DNA from: CAYRKT01 sp964425005
GTDB taxonomy: Bacteria > Synergistota > Synergistia > CAYRKT01
Assembly: GCA_964425005.1 (NCBI GenBank)
Contig: CAYRKT010000055.1
Location: forward strand, 1-10,011
Direction of reading: 5' to 3'
DNA: 10,011 nt
The first letter of the stretch is position 1, and every line of letters starts with the position of its first letter. Positions 1 through 6,111 of the stretch are shown piece after piece. The notes under the pieces were generated by a model. The model was not told where the DNA came from. It saw nothing but the letters and a program-made list of their open reading frames with translations, and did not search any database. The position numbers and the translations under genes were made by a program.

Positions 1-150
1 GTGGTGGACGGGGGTGTGCTGCGCTTCAGGCCCGTGAGGGTCTTCCCCCTGGGGGAGGGCAAGGCCCTGGTGGAGGAGGGCCTCTCCCTGGGGGAGGTGG
101 TGGTGGCGGACCCCAGCTACTCTAAGGAGGGCGACAGGATAGCTTGGTGA
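1..150 (+). CDS. C-terminal end of a probable HlyD-family periplasmic adaptor (partial)
   Basis: Frame 1 is open from the left edge to a TGA at 148-150 and encodes the last 49 residues of a protein. The tail reads as beta-rich: a V-x-x-G-G-V-L-R-F-R-P-V-x-V start, then V-E-E-G-L-S-L-G-E-V-V-V, and ends with an A-D-P-S-Y-x-K-E-G-D-R-I segment. This resembles the C-terminal beta domain of HlyD/RND-type membrane-fusion (adaptor) proteins, which carry a 'V..GL..GE.VV.....V..G..V' pattern. In several Gram-positive-related phyla a HlyD-like gene lies directly before yggS, which fits. Its stop overlaps the possible starts of yggS, so the two are probably cotranscribed. Too little is present to name the substrate; the family call is tentative. 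Confidence 0.5.
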   Translation: MVDGGVLRFRPVRVFPLGEGKALVEEGLSLGEVVVADPSYSKEGDRIAW

Positions 151-845
151 TGGAATGGAGGGAAAGGGTATCCCAAAACCTGTCGAGGGTCCTGGAGAGG
201 GTGGAGAGGGCTTGCGCCAGGGCAGGGAGGGACCCCAGGTCCGTCGAGGTCATGGCGGTCACCAAGGGCTTCCCCCCGGAGGCCGTCCTGGGGGCCTTCG
301 AGGCGGGGCTTAGGCTTTTCGGCGAGAACAGGGTCCAGGAGGCTCAGCGGAAGTTCGACTCCCTCCCGAGGGAGGTCAGGTCTCAGATCTCCCTCCACAT
401 GATAGGGCACCTGCAGAGCAACAAGGTCAAAAGGGCCCTGGAGGTCTTCGACCTGATCCAGACGATCGACAGGACGTCCCTGGTGGAGGAGCTCTGCAGG
501 AGGATCCCCGAGGGGGTCTCCTTCCCCGCCATGGTGGAGGTCAAGACCTCCCCAGAGCCCACCAAGGGCGGGGTGGCCCCCGAGCACCTCCTGGAGCTGG
601 TGGAGAAGGTGATCTCCTGCGGCAAGCTCCGGCTGGTGGGGCTCATGACCGTGGCCCCCCTGGCGGGCGAGGCGGAGGCCCGCCGCTCCTTCTCAGGCCT
701 CAGGGCCATGGCCGAGGAGCTGCGAAGGGAGTTCGGCCTGTCGCTTGAGCTCTCCATGGGGATGAGCGACGACCTGGAGATCGCCGTGGAGGAGGGCTCA
801 ACCCTGTTGAGGCTGGGTAGAGCCCTCTTCGGCCCTAGGCCTTAA
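144..845 (+). CDS. yggS: YggS/PLPBP family pyridoxal phosphate homeostasis protein
   Basis: Complete cytosolic PLP-binding protein of alanine-racemase-like fold type III, thought to buffer pyridoxal 5'-phosphate and amino/keto acid pools; no enzymatic activity is established for the family. Visible family marks, numbered from the TTG at 144: PLP lysine K41 in AVTK (usually AVSK), GENRVQE at 60-66, HMIGHLQSNK at 85-94, GLMTVAP at 166-172, SMGMSDD at 204-210 and the phosphate-binding G-S-T-LLRLGRALFG near 218-230. The length, 233 residues, is normal. The start is ambiguous: TTG 144, GTG 147 and ATG 150 are consecutive codons in the same frame; AAGGAGG at 124-130 is strong but 13 nt from 144, while AGGA at 136-139 suits 147 or 150. 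The usual downstream division genes (sepF, yggT) are absent; a convergent gene follows instead. Confidence 0.95.
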   Translation: MVMEWRERVSQNLSRVLERVERACARAGRDPRSVEVMAVTKGFPPEAVLGAFEAGLRLFGENRVQEAQRKFDSLPREVRSQISLHMIGHLQSNKVKRALEVFDLIQTIDRTSLVEELCRRIPEGVSFPAMVEVKTSPEPTKGGVAPEHLLELVEKVISCGKLRLVGLMTVAPLAGEAEARRSFSGLRAMAEELRREFGLSLELSMGMSDDLEIAVEEGSTLLRLGRALFGPRP

Positions 846-1872
846 GCCGGCACAGGACGGCGCTCTTGTTGTGGAAGGTGGCCAGCTCGTCCCCGGGGCC
901 TATCTCGCCCAGGGAGAGGACCCCAGCCCCCCTCGGGCCCAGGGCGACCCTCAGCGCCTCGAGCTCGACCTCGAAGCCCTCCCCGAGGAGGAGCTTCCTG
1001 GAGACGCAGTCGAAGGCCAGGGAGATGACCTCGTCCCCTTCCGGGGCGGGAAGGGCCTTTACGGCCTGGAGCAGGGACTCCCTCTCGGCCGACATGATCC
1101 TCACCAGCCCTCTGGAGGGCAGATCGCCCACGCACAACAGGTGCCCCTCTGGGGTGACCTGGAATGGGTCCCTTATCACCGTCCTCCTCCCCTCCGTCGT
1201 GAACCCCAGGGGGTAGAGGGGAAGGAGCTCTTTTAGCTCCTCCTCGCCCAGCGCCCTGCCGGTGAGCTCCCTCAGCGCCTGGGCGTAGACCTCGGCGGCG
1301 GGCCTCAGGTCCAGGCTTACGACCCTGTTCCTGGCGCATATGGCTAGAAAGGGACCTCTAACTGGCTTGAAGCCGTGGGATATCCCCACGGAGGCCCGAT
1401 GGGGGAGGAGGAGCAAGATCAACCTCCCCCCGATCCTCTCTTCCCCCCACAGGAGAGGGTGTGTGCGCCCCGGCGGGAAGGAGCCGCAGCCCAGGCCGAA
1501 GAGGGGCACCCCCTTCAGGTCCTCGTTGACCTCCTCCAGGGCGAAGAGCAGGGAGGTGGAAAGCCCCTCGGCCAGGACGAAGGCGCTCCTCGTCCCCTCG
1601 ACCCACCTGGCCCTGGGCTCCAGCGGGTCCACCAGCTGGACGTCCAAAGCCTCGGGGACGTCCAGGACCAGGGCCCAGGAGGGGCTCTCCCCCTCGTGCC
1701 CTATGACCCCTGGCACGATCCCCCCTACGGCCCTCTGGTCGGGCCTGGCGGTGGAGGAGGCGGCCTCGAAGAACCCCTCTGCCCCCTCCTGGCCCGCCAG
1801 GATCAGGGGGCTTTGGGACTCGAGCTCGAAGAGCTTGAGGTCGCCCGGGCTCTTTACCACTTTCGCCCTCAA
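835..1872 (-). CDS. FIST-domain sensory protein (FIST_N + FIST_C)
   Basis: A 345-residue soluble protein without signal peptide or membrane segment. The N-terminal half (about 20-200) fits FIST_N: a beta-rich start (SPLILAGQEG), GGIVPGVIGHEG at 50-61, PLFGLGCGSF at 123-132, and GISHGFKPVRGPF at 163-175 running into a NRVVSLDLRPAAEVY segment. The C-terminal half (about 205-340) fits FIST_C: YPLGF near 220, IRDPFQV near 233-239, a LAFDCVSRKLLLG core at 285-297, and the closing SLGEIG ... TFHNKSAVL at 320-340. FIST domains are predicted ligand-binding sensor modules and, from published gene-neighbourhood analysis, are suspected to bind amino acids. No output domain (kinase, MCP, GGDEF) is attached here, so any signalling must go through a partner. 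TTG start with GAGGAGGA eight bases upstream (complement of 1881-1888). It lies downstream of tryptophanase on the same strand, and its TAG overlaps the yggS end by 11 bp. Confidence 0.82.
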   Translation of the reverse strand: MRAKVVKSPGDLKLFELESQSPLILAGQEGAEGFFEAASSTARPDQRAVGGIVPGVIGHEGESPSWALVLDVPEALDVQLVDPLEPRARWVEGTRSAFVLAEGLSTSLLFALEEVNEDLKGVPLFGLGCGSFPPGRTHPLLWGEERIGGRLILLLLPHRASVGISHGFKPVRGPFLAICARNRVVSLDLRPAAEVYAQALRELTGRALGEEELKELLPLYPLGFTTEGRRTVIRDPFQVTPEGHLLCVGDLPSRGLVRIMSAERESLLQAVKALPAPEGDEVISLAFDCVSRKLLLGEGFEVELEALRVALGPRGAGVLSLGEIGPGDELATFHNKSAVLCRLKA

Positions 1873-1911
1873 CCGAATAGTCCTCCTCGCCTTGAATAAA
1901 TTATTGGGTAG

Positions 1912-1940
1912 GTGGCGCTACCCCCTCTGGGTAGCGCCAC
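1912..1940 (-). terminator. Strong 12-bp hairpin between tryptophanase and FIST gene
   Basis: Perfect inverted repeat: arms 1912-1923 (GTGGCGCTACCC) and 1929-1940, loop of five bases. It sits 8 bp past the tryptophanase stop codon and about 40 bp before the FIST start. Read on the minus strand it is followed by an A/T-rich stretch (complement of 1890-1905) but not by a clean T run. It is probably a terminator, or a partial terminator / 3'-end stabiliser that lets some transcription into the FIST gene. Confidence 0.6.
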
Positions 1941-1947
1941 GACCTGT

Positions 1948-3339
1948 TTATCTAGGCCAGAGGGGCTTTAACCTGCAGAGGAAGTGCTTCAGGAGCTTTG
2001 GAGCGTACTCCAGCTGGAAGCCGCGGGCTATGCTCTCCCTGCGCGCGAACAGCCTCACCACCGACTCGGCCACGTACTCCATCTGGTGGTTGGTGTAGGT
2101 CCTCCTGGGCACGGCGAGCCTGAATAGCTCAAGCTCCGGGTACTGGACCTTCCCGGTGATGGGGTCCTCCTTCATGAAGGCCAGGGCCCCCAGTCCCACC
2201 CCCCTCACGGCTCCCTCCAGGTAGAGGTGAGCCGCCAGCACCTCCGCGGGGAACTCCTCCCGGGGTACCCCGGGCAGGAAGGCCTTGGCGTCGACGAAGA
2301 CGGCGTGTCCCCCCACGGGCTTCACTATGGGGACCCCCTCCTCCGCCATCATCTCCCCCAGCATCCTGACCTGCTCCACCCGGTGCTCCAGGTGGGCCTC
2401 GTCGGTCATCTCCCTGAGCCCCACGGCCAAAGCTTCCAGGTCTCTGCCGGCTAGCCCCCCGTAGGTGGCGAACCCCTCGTAGAGGATGAGCCTGGGGAGG
2501 AGCCTTTGGTAGAGCTCCTCGTCCCTCAGGGCTATCATGCCGCCTATGTTGACCATCGGGTCCTTCTTGGCGCTCACCGTGATCCCGTCGCAGAGGTCCA
2601 TCATCTCCCTCAGGATCTGGGCCACGGTCCTGTGGGACTGCCCCTCCTCCCTCACCTTGATGAAGTAGGCGTTCTCGGCCATCCTGGCGGCGTCCAGGAA
2701 GAAGGGTATGCCGTGCTTCCTGGCCACCCTCGAGACCTCCCTGAGGTTGGAAAGGCTCACCGGCTGGCCGCCGCCCGAGTTGTTGGTCACGGTCACCATG
2801 ATCAGGGGCACGTTCTCCCTGCCGTACCTGGATATGGCCTCCTCCAGCTTTTTGACGTCCACGTTCCCCTTGAAGGGGTGTTCCCTGGAGGGGTCGTAGG
2901 CCTCGTCGATGACGCAGTTTATCGGCTCCCCACCCGCGTTTATCACGTGGGCCATGGTGGTGTCGAAGGGCATGTTGAACAGGACCTTGTCCCCCCTCTT
3001 CAGGAGGGTCCCGAACAGCACGTTCTCGGCGGCCCTGCCCTGGTGGGTGGGGATGACGTAGTCGAAGCCCAGGACCTCTTTGACCGCCTCCTTGAGCCTG
3101 TAGAAGCTCCTGGCCCCCGCGTAGGCCTCGTCTCCCCTCATCATGGCCGCCCACTGCTCCTGGCTCATGGCCCCCGTGCCCGAATCGGTGAGCAGGTCTA
3201 TGTAGACCAGGTCGGAGGGCAGTCCGAAGACGTTCCACCCCGCCCTCTCGAGGGCCTCCACCCTCTCCTCCGGGGAGGGCACCCTTATGGGCTCCACCAT
3301 CTTGACCCTGAAAGGTTCAGCCGGCGCTCTCTTGACCAA
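1948..3339 (-). CDS. tnaA: Tryptophanase (tryptophan indole-lyase)
   Basis: PLP-dependent beta-eliminating lyase that splits tryptophan into indole, pyruvate and ammonia. The tryptophanase / tyrosine phenol-lyase family is plain throughout: DLLTDSGTGAMSQ, MRGDEAYAG, PTHQGRAAEN, GGQPVSL, ENAYFIK, SAKKDPMVNIGG, YGGLAGRD, GGHAVFVDA and VPRRTYT. Numbered from the upstream in-frame GTG at 3346, K262 in SAKKD is the Schiff-base lysine. Two positions decide specificity: D129 in FDTT matches tryptophanase (tyrosine phenol-lyase has Thr), and L386 in GVGLG corresponds to Ile in E. coli TnaA but Arg in tyrosine phenol-lyase. I therefore call tryptophanase, though activity on other aromatic acids cannot be excluded. 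Start: the AGGAGG (complement of 3348-3353) overlaps the GTG at 3346-3348, so the TTG at 3337-3339, eight bases downstream of it, is preferred (463 residues). No tryptophan-rich tnaC leader peptide is seen ahead of it. Confidence 0.9.
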   Translation of the reverse strand: MVKRAPAEPFRVKMVEPIRVPSPEERVEALERAGWNVFGLPSDLVYIDLLTDSGTGAMSQEQWAAMMRGDEAYAGARSFYRLKEAVKEVLGFDYVIPTHQGRAAENVLFGTLLKRGDKVLFNMPFDTTMAHVINAGGEPINCVIDEAYDPSREHPFKGNVDVKKLEEAISRYGRENVPLIMVTVTNNSGGGQPVSLSNLREVSRVARKHGIPFFLDAARMAENAYFIKVREEGQSHRTVAQILREMMDLCDGITVSAKKDPMVNIGGMIALRDEELYQRLLPRLILYEGFATYGGLAGRDLEALAVGLREMTDEAHLEHRVEQVRMLGEMMAEEGVPIVKPVGGHAVFVDAKAFLPGVPREEFPAEVLAAHLYLEGAVRGVGLGALAFMKEDPITGKVQYPELELFRLAVPRRTYTNHQMEYVAESVVRLFARRESIARGFQLEYAPKLLKHFLCRLKPLWPR

Positions 3340-3381
3340 CGCTTTCACCTCCTGCCGCCCTTTGCCTCCCTAGCACCTGAA

Positions 3382-3411
3382 ATTTTAAACCCTGGACCCC
3401 GGTCGTGCCAA
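3382..3411 (-). promoter_or_regulatory. Sigma-70-like promoter for tryptophanase
   Basis: On the minus strand TTGGCA (complement of 3406-3411, 5/6 to TTGACA) is followed after 18 bp by TAAAAT (complement of 3382-3387, 5/6 to TATAAT). The expected transcription start is near 3375, giving a leader of about 36 nt that contains the AGGAGG. The A/T-rich -10 block stands out in otherwise GC-rich DNA. Read by eye, not scored. Confidence 0.55.
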
Positions 3412-3440
3412 ACCGACGATTAGTCCGAAAAGTGCTTCTT

Positions 3441-3466
3441 CTGGTACCAGCTGGAAGAGGATCCTC
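3441..3466. promoter_or_regulatory. Cluster of palindromes ahead of the permease gene (possible operator)
   Basis: Three perfect palindromes lie within 26 bp just before the permease start: CTGGTACCAG (3441-3450), CCAGCTGG (3447-3454, overlapping the first) and GAGGATCCTC (3457-3466). The last overlaps the permease Shine-Dalgarno region (AGAGGA, 3456-3461). Location between divergent genes suits a repressor site, but no known operator is recognised. Confidence 0.3.
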
Positions 3467-3468
3467 CG

Positions 3469-4761
3469 ATGGGGCTAGAATATCTCCACGGATCGCAGGG
3501 GGTGGGCGAGGTGTTCGGGGTCCTGGGGGTTTTCGTTCTGTCGATCGCTCTGATGCTCTCGGAGCTGATGCCGAGGCTCAAGGCGATGGCCCTGGGCGTG
3601 TCGCTCCTGCTTTTGGGCGGCTTCACCCTGGAGGAGCTCTTCGAGGCGGTGGACGTGGGCGTCCTGGGGCTGCTCCTGGGGATGATGGTGGTGGTGGAGT
3701 TCGTCAAGGACGTGGGGCTGATCCAGTACATGGCGGCCAGGAGCGTGGAGATATCAGGGGGTAGGCCCCTCTTGCTCATGGTCTCCTTCAGCGCGCTGGT
3801 GGCCCTGGCCTCGGCCTTCCTGGACAACGTCACCACCGTTTTGCTGGTGGGACCGGTGGTCTTGGCCACCTGCGACTCGGCCGGCTTCGACCCCAGGCCG
3901 ATGACCATGGCGGTCATAGTCTCGGCGAACCTGGGGGGCATGGCCACCCTCATAGGGGATCCGCCCAACGTGATGATAGGGCTTAGGGCCTCCCTCACCT
4001 TCAACCAGTTCCTTTCCAACATGACCCCTCTTGCCGTCCTGACGACTTTCGCCTCGATCGCCTTCCTGGCCTTCCTGTACAGGGAGGAGCTTAAGCCCCA
4101 GCCCCTTCAGGCGGAGAGGGCGTTGCGCTTCAGGGCCTCCCTTCGAGACCTCGACTGGAGGCTGGGGGCCAGGGTGTTGCCGGTCTTCGTGGGGGTTCTC
4201 CTGGCCATGGCCCTGCACGAAAGGCTGGGCCTGGAGCCGGCCTCCTTGGCCCTGACGGGGGCCTCCGCCGTCCTGCTGCTGTCCAGGAAGCCGGTGGAGG
4301 AGGTTCTGCCCCGGCTCGATTGGGCCACCCTGGTATTCCTGGCGGGGATCATGATGCTGGTGGGCGCCCTCGACAGGGTGGGGCTTTTGTCCGCCGTCGG
4401 GGGGTATCTCTCGTCCCGACAGGTCCTGCACGGTCCCTGGGCCGTCCACGCGATCCTCTGGGCCTCCGCGCTGGTCTCGTCGCTGGTGGGCTCGGTGCCG
4501 TTCACCGCCTCGGCCATCCCGGTGATATCCCGGATCGCCTCCTCCGGGGGGCTTGGTCGCTCCGCCTGGTGGGCCCTGGCCGCCGGGGTGGGCCTTGGCT
4601 GCAACCTCACGGTCTTCGGCGGGGCGGCCAACCTGGTGATGGTCCGGATGGCGGAGGGGGTTGGGCTTCGCGTCACCTCGGGGGACTTCCTGAAGGTGGG
4701 AGGGACCTCCACGCTCCTCTCCCTTCTGGTCTCGTCGGTCTACTTCTACCTGCGCTACTAA
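3469..4761 (+). CDS. ArsB/NhaD-type (ion transporter superfamily) membrane permease
   Basis: A 430-residue, very hydrophobic protein with about ten to twelve predicted membrane segments (for example 14-33, 40-52, 64-80, 100-118, 120-135, 186-204, 234-250, 256-271, 286-302, 325-341, 366-384, 412-428). Family marks of the ArsB/NhaD/P-protein group are DNVTTVLLVGPV at 119-130 and IGDPPNVMIG at 162-171 in the first half, and SLVGSVPFTASAIPV at 338-352 with GCNLTVFGGAANLV at 377-390 in the second half. The substrate cannot be read from sequence: members move arsenite, Na+/H+ or organic anions. Unusually, the second-half counterpart of the 'DN' pair appears as GS (residues 341-342). ATG start with AGAGGA seven bases upstream. 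The gene is divergent from tryptophanase, which hints at shared regulation but proves no shared substrate. No arsR or arsC is present, so arsenite export is not favoured. Confidence 0.82.
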   Translation: MGLEYLHGSQGVGEVFGVLGVFVLSIALMLSELMPRLKAMALGVSLLLLGGFTLEELFEAVDVGVLGLLLGMMVVVEFVKDVGLIQYMAARSVEISGGRPLLLMVSFSALVALASAFLDNVTTVLLVGPVVLATCDSAGFDPRPMTMAVIVSANLGGMATLIGDPPNVMIGLRASLTFNQFLSNMTPLAVLTTFASIAFLAFLYREELKPQPLQAERALRFRASLRDLDWRLGARVLPVFVGVLLAMALHERLGLEPASLALTGASAVLLLSRKPVEEVLPRLDWATLVFLAGIMMLVGALDRVGLLSAVGGYLSSRQVLHGPWAVHAILWASALVSSLVGSVPFTASAIPVISRIASSGGLGRSAWWALAAGVGLGCNLTVFGGAANLVMVRMAEGVGLRVTSGDFLKVGGTSTLLSLLVSSVYFYLRY

Positions 4762-4809
4762 AGTCCCCGTCCTCTCCCGTCGAAGGTATATGTGTGGGGA
4801 GGTGGGACC

Positions 4810-5223
4810 TTGCGTCTGCTCGACGACTTCCAGCTCAGGTTGCTCTCGAAGGTGACGGAGGGCTTGTCCCGGCGTTTCGAGGTGGTCTCCCAGAACCTCG
4901 CCAACGCCAACACCCCCGGCTACAAGCGCAGGGAGCTGCTGTTCGAGGAGGAGCTCCGATCCCTGCTCCAACCCCCCAGGCGCCTTCCCCTGAACACCAC
5001 CGATCCCAGGCACATCGCGAACCTCCCCAGGTCGCTGTCCGAGGTGATCCCCTCGGTGCGGACGGACGCCTCCGACAGCTACAGGAACGACCTCAACAAC
5101 GTGGACCCAGAGGTGGAGATGGCGAAGCTCCTGGAGGCCCGGCTCCAGTACCAGGCCGCCATGAGGTTCGCCGCCAAGCGCTCCTCCATGATCAGGGCGG
5201 TCATGACGGGAGGTAGGTCCTGA
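4810..5223 (+). CDS. flgB: Flagellar basal-body rod protein FlgB
   Basis: Proximal rod subunit exported through the flagellar type III system. From the TTG at 4810 it has 137 residues, normal for the family. The N-terminal rod motif QNLANANTPGYK is at 28-39, and the C-terminal rod helix carries NNVDPEVEMAKLLEARLQYQ close to the end, both typical of FlgB. The upstream in-frame GTG at 4792 is rejected as start because GGAGGT at 4798-4803 lies downstream of it and exactly six bases before the TTG. First gene of the flagellar cluster, 48 bp after the permease stop; no convincing terminator separates the two. The TGA stop overlaps the flgC ATG in TGATG. Confidence 0.95.
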   Translation: MRLLDDFQLRLLSKVTEGLSRRFEVVSQNLANANTPGYKRRELLFEEELRSLLQPPRRLPLNTTDPRHIANLPRSLSEVIPSVRTDASDSYRNDLNNVDPEVEMAKLLEARLQYQAAMRFAAKRSSMIRAVMTGGRS

Positions 5224-5657
5224 TGCGGGTCTTCAAGCCCCTCGAGGTGGCGGGAAGCGCTCTGACGGCCCACAGGCTCTGGATGGACCTGATAGCCCAG
5301 AACATGGCCAACGTCAACACCACCCGCTCGGCGGAGGGGGGGCCCTACCGGCGAAAGGTCCCCGTCTTCCAGGAGAGGCTGGACGCTAAGCTCCTTCAGG
5401 AGAAGGGGGTGGACGCGGCCCCCTTCATGGGGGTGAGGGTGCGCTCCGTGGAGGAGGACCCCACCCCTCCCAGGCTGGTCTACGACCCCTCCCACCCCGA
5501 CGCCGACGGGGAGGGATACGTCCGCTACCCGAACGTGAACCCCATAAGGGAGATGGCCGACATGCTGGTGGCCACCAGGGCCTACGAGGCCAACCTGCGG
5601 GTGGTCGACTCCTTCAAGGCCATGTGGAGCTCGGCCCTGGAGGTCCTCAGGGCCTGA
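5223..5657 (+). CDS. flgC: Flagellar basal-body rod protein FlgC
   Basis: Proximal rod subunit, 144 residues, partner of FlgB and FliE. It shows the rod-family N-terminal motif (QNMANVNTTRS, 26-36), the FlgC-specific middle (DPSHPDADGEGYV at 88-100 then RYPNVNPIREMADM) and the C-terminal MLVATRAYEANL helix. ATG at 5223 shares one base with the flgB stop, and GGGAGGT (5208-5214) sits eight bases before it, so translation is probably coupled. It is followed by the only sizeable gap in the flagellar cluster. Confidence 0.97.
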   Translation: MRVFKPLEVAGSALTAHRLWMDLIAQNMANVNTTRSAEGGPYRRKVPVFQERLDAKLLQEKGVDAAPFMGVRVRSVEEDPTPPRLVYDPSHPDADGEGYVRYPNVNPIREMADMLVATRAYEANLRVVDSFKAMWSSALEVLRA

Positions 5658-5678
5658 CGATTTTTCGGCTCTGGTGTT

Positions 5679-5714
5679 ATCCGGGTCCCGGATGGCGTCC
5701 CACCGGATCTCCGG
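5679..5714. promoter_or_regulatory. Paired palindromes upstream of the fliE promoter
   Basis: Two dyads share the half-site CCGGAT/ATCCGG: ATCCGGG-T-CCCGGAT at 5679-5693, and CCGGA-TC-TCCGG at 5703-5714. Their centres are about 22 bp apart, close to two helical turns, and lie roughly 57 and 80 bp before the predicted start of transcription. This arrangement would suit an activator or a cooperative DNA-binding regulator, but no known operator is recognised. Confidence 0.35.
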
Positions 5715-5730
5715 GAGGGGGATCTTCCTA

Positions 5731-5759
5731 TTGCCAACTTGTGGGCACGGGTGGATAAT
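5731..5759 (+). promoter_or_regulatory. Sigma-70-like promoter inside the flagellar cluster, before fliE
   Basis: TTGCCA (5731-5736, 5/6 to TTGACA), a 17-bp spacer, and GATAAT (5754-5759, 5/6 to TATAAT). Transcription would start near 5766, about 27 nt before the fliE ATG. The TTGCCAACTT and GATAATATT stretches are the only A/T-rich islands in this gap. It would drive fliE-fliI separately from flgB-flgC. Confidence 0.55.
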
Positions 5760-5792
5760 ATTCTCACTCGCGCCTACGAGGGGGGCTGGTCG

Positions 5793-6098
5793 ATGGAGAG
5801 GATCTGGTGGGATGGGAGGGGCGTATCCCCTAGTCCCACGGAGGGGAGGAGGGACGTCGTCCACAGGCCCACGGACGCGGGCGGGCTTTTCGCGGAGGCG
5901 CTGAAGAGGGCCCTGGCGAAGGTCAACTCCATGCAGCTTGAGGCCTCGGCCCAGGTGGAGAGGGCGTCCACCGGCGACGTGGAGGACATCTCGCAGGTGG
6001 TGCTGGCCTTGGAGAGGGCGGATCTGGCCCTTCGCCTCATCACGGAGGTGAGGAACAGGCTGCTGGACGCCTACAACCAGCTCTCCCGCCTCTCCTAG
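5793..6098 (+). CDS. fliE: Flagellar hook-basal body complex protein FliE
   Basis: Small protein joining the FliF MS ring to the proximal rod; 101 residues from ATG 5793, typical for FliE. The conserved parts are the helix F-A-E-A-L-K-R-A-L-A-K-V-N at 33-45, the middle G-D-V-E-D-I-S-Q-V-V-L-A-L-E-R-A-D at 61-77, and the C-terminal VRNRLLDAYNQLSRL at 86-100. In-frame TTG 5739 and GTG 5751 exist upstream, but they lie at or before the predicted promoter -10, whereas the ATG has GAGGGGGG (5779-5785 region) about seven bases ahead and gives the family length. TAG stop at 6096-6098 overlaps the fliF Shine-Dalgarno. Confidence 0.9.
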   Translation: MERIWWDGRGVSPSPTEGRRDVVHRPTDAGGLFAEALKRALAKVNSMQLEASAQVERASTGDVEDISQVVLALERADLALRLITEVRNRLLDAYNQLSRLS

Positions 6099-6111
6099 GG
6101 GGTAGCGTGCC

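Noticed and set aside
1223..1241. Seven-base inverted repeat AGGAGCT/AGCTCCT inside the FIST gene
   Set aside because: Short, within coding sequence, and easily due to chance in GAG/CTC-rich DNA.
3395..3411. TTGGCACG on the minus strand before tryptophanase, a perfect sigma-54 -24 box
   Set aside because: The matching -12 element should read about TTGC at the right spacing, but the bases there are GGGT. The sigma-70-like pair in the same place is better.
2506..3423. Plus-strand open frame of about 305 codons opposite tryptophanase
   Set aside because: Fully antisense to a clear enzyme gene, with no family features; a by-product of GC-rich codons.
3469..4761. Permease as a dedicated arsenite pump (ArsB)
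   Set aside because: Only superfamily motifs are shared; no arsenic-resistance genes nearby and the substrate site motif of the second repeat differs.
5641..5665. Small stem (AGGTC/GGCCT) at the end of flgC followed by TTTTT
   Set aside because: The stem is only five pairs including one G-U, lies inside the coding sequence, and is six bases from the T run; too weak to call a terminator.
5739..5792. Longer fliE start at TTG 5739 or GTG 5751
   Set aside because: Those codons fall at or before the predicted -10 box and lack a good ribosome site; the ATG at 5793 gives the normal FliE length with a purine-rich site at proper spacing.
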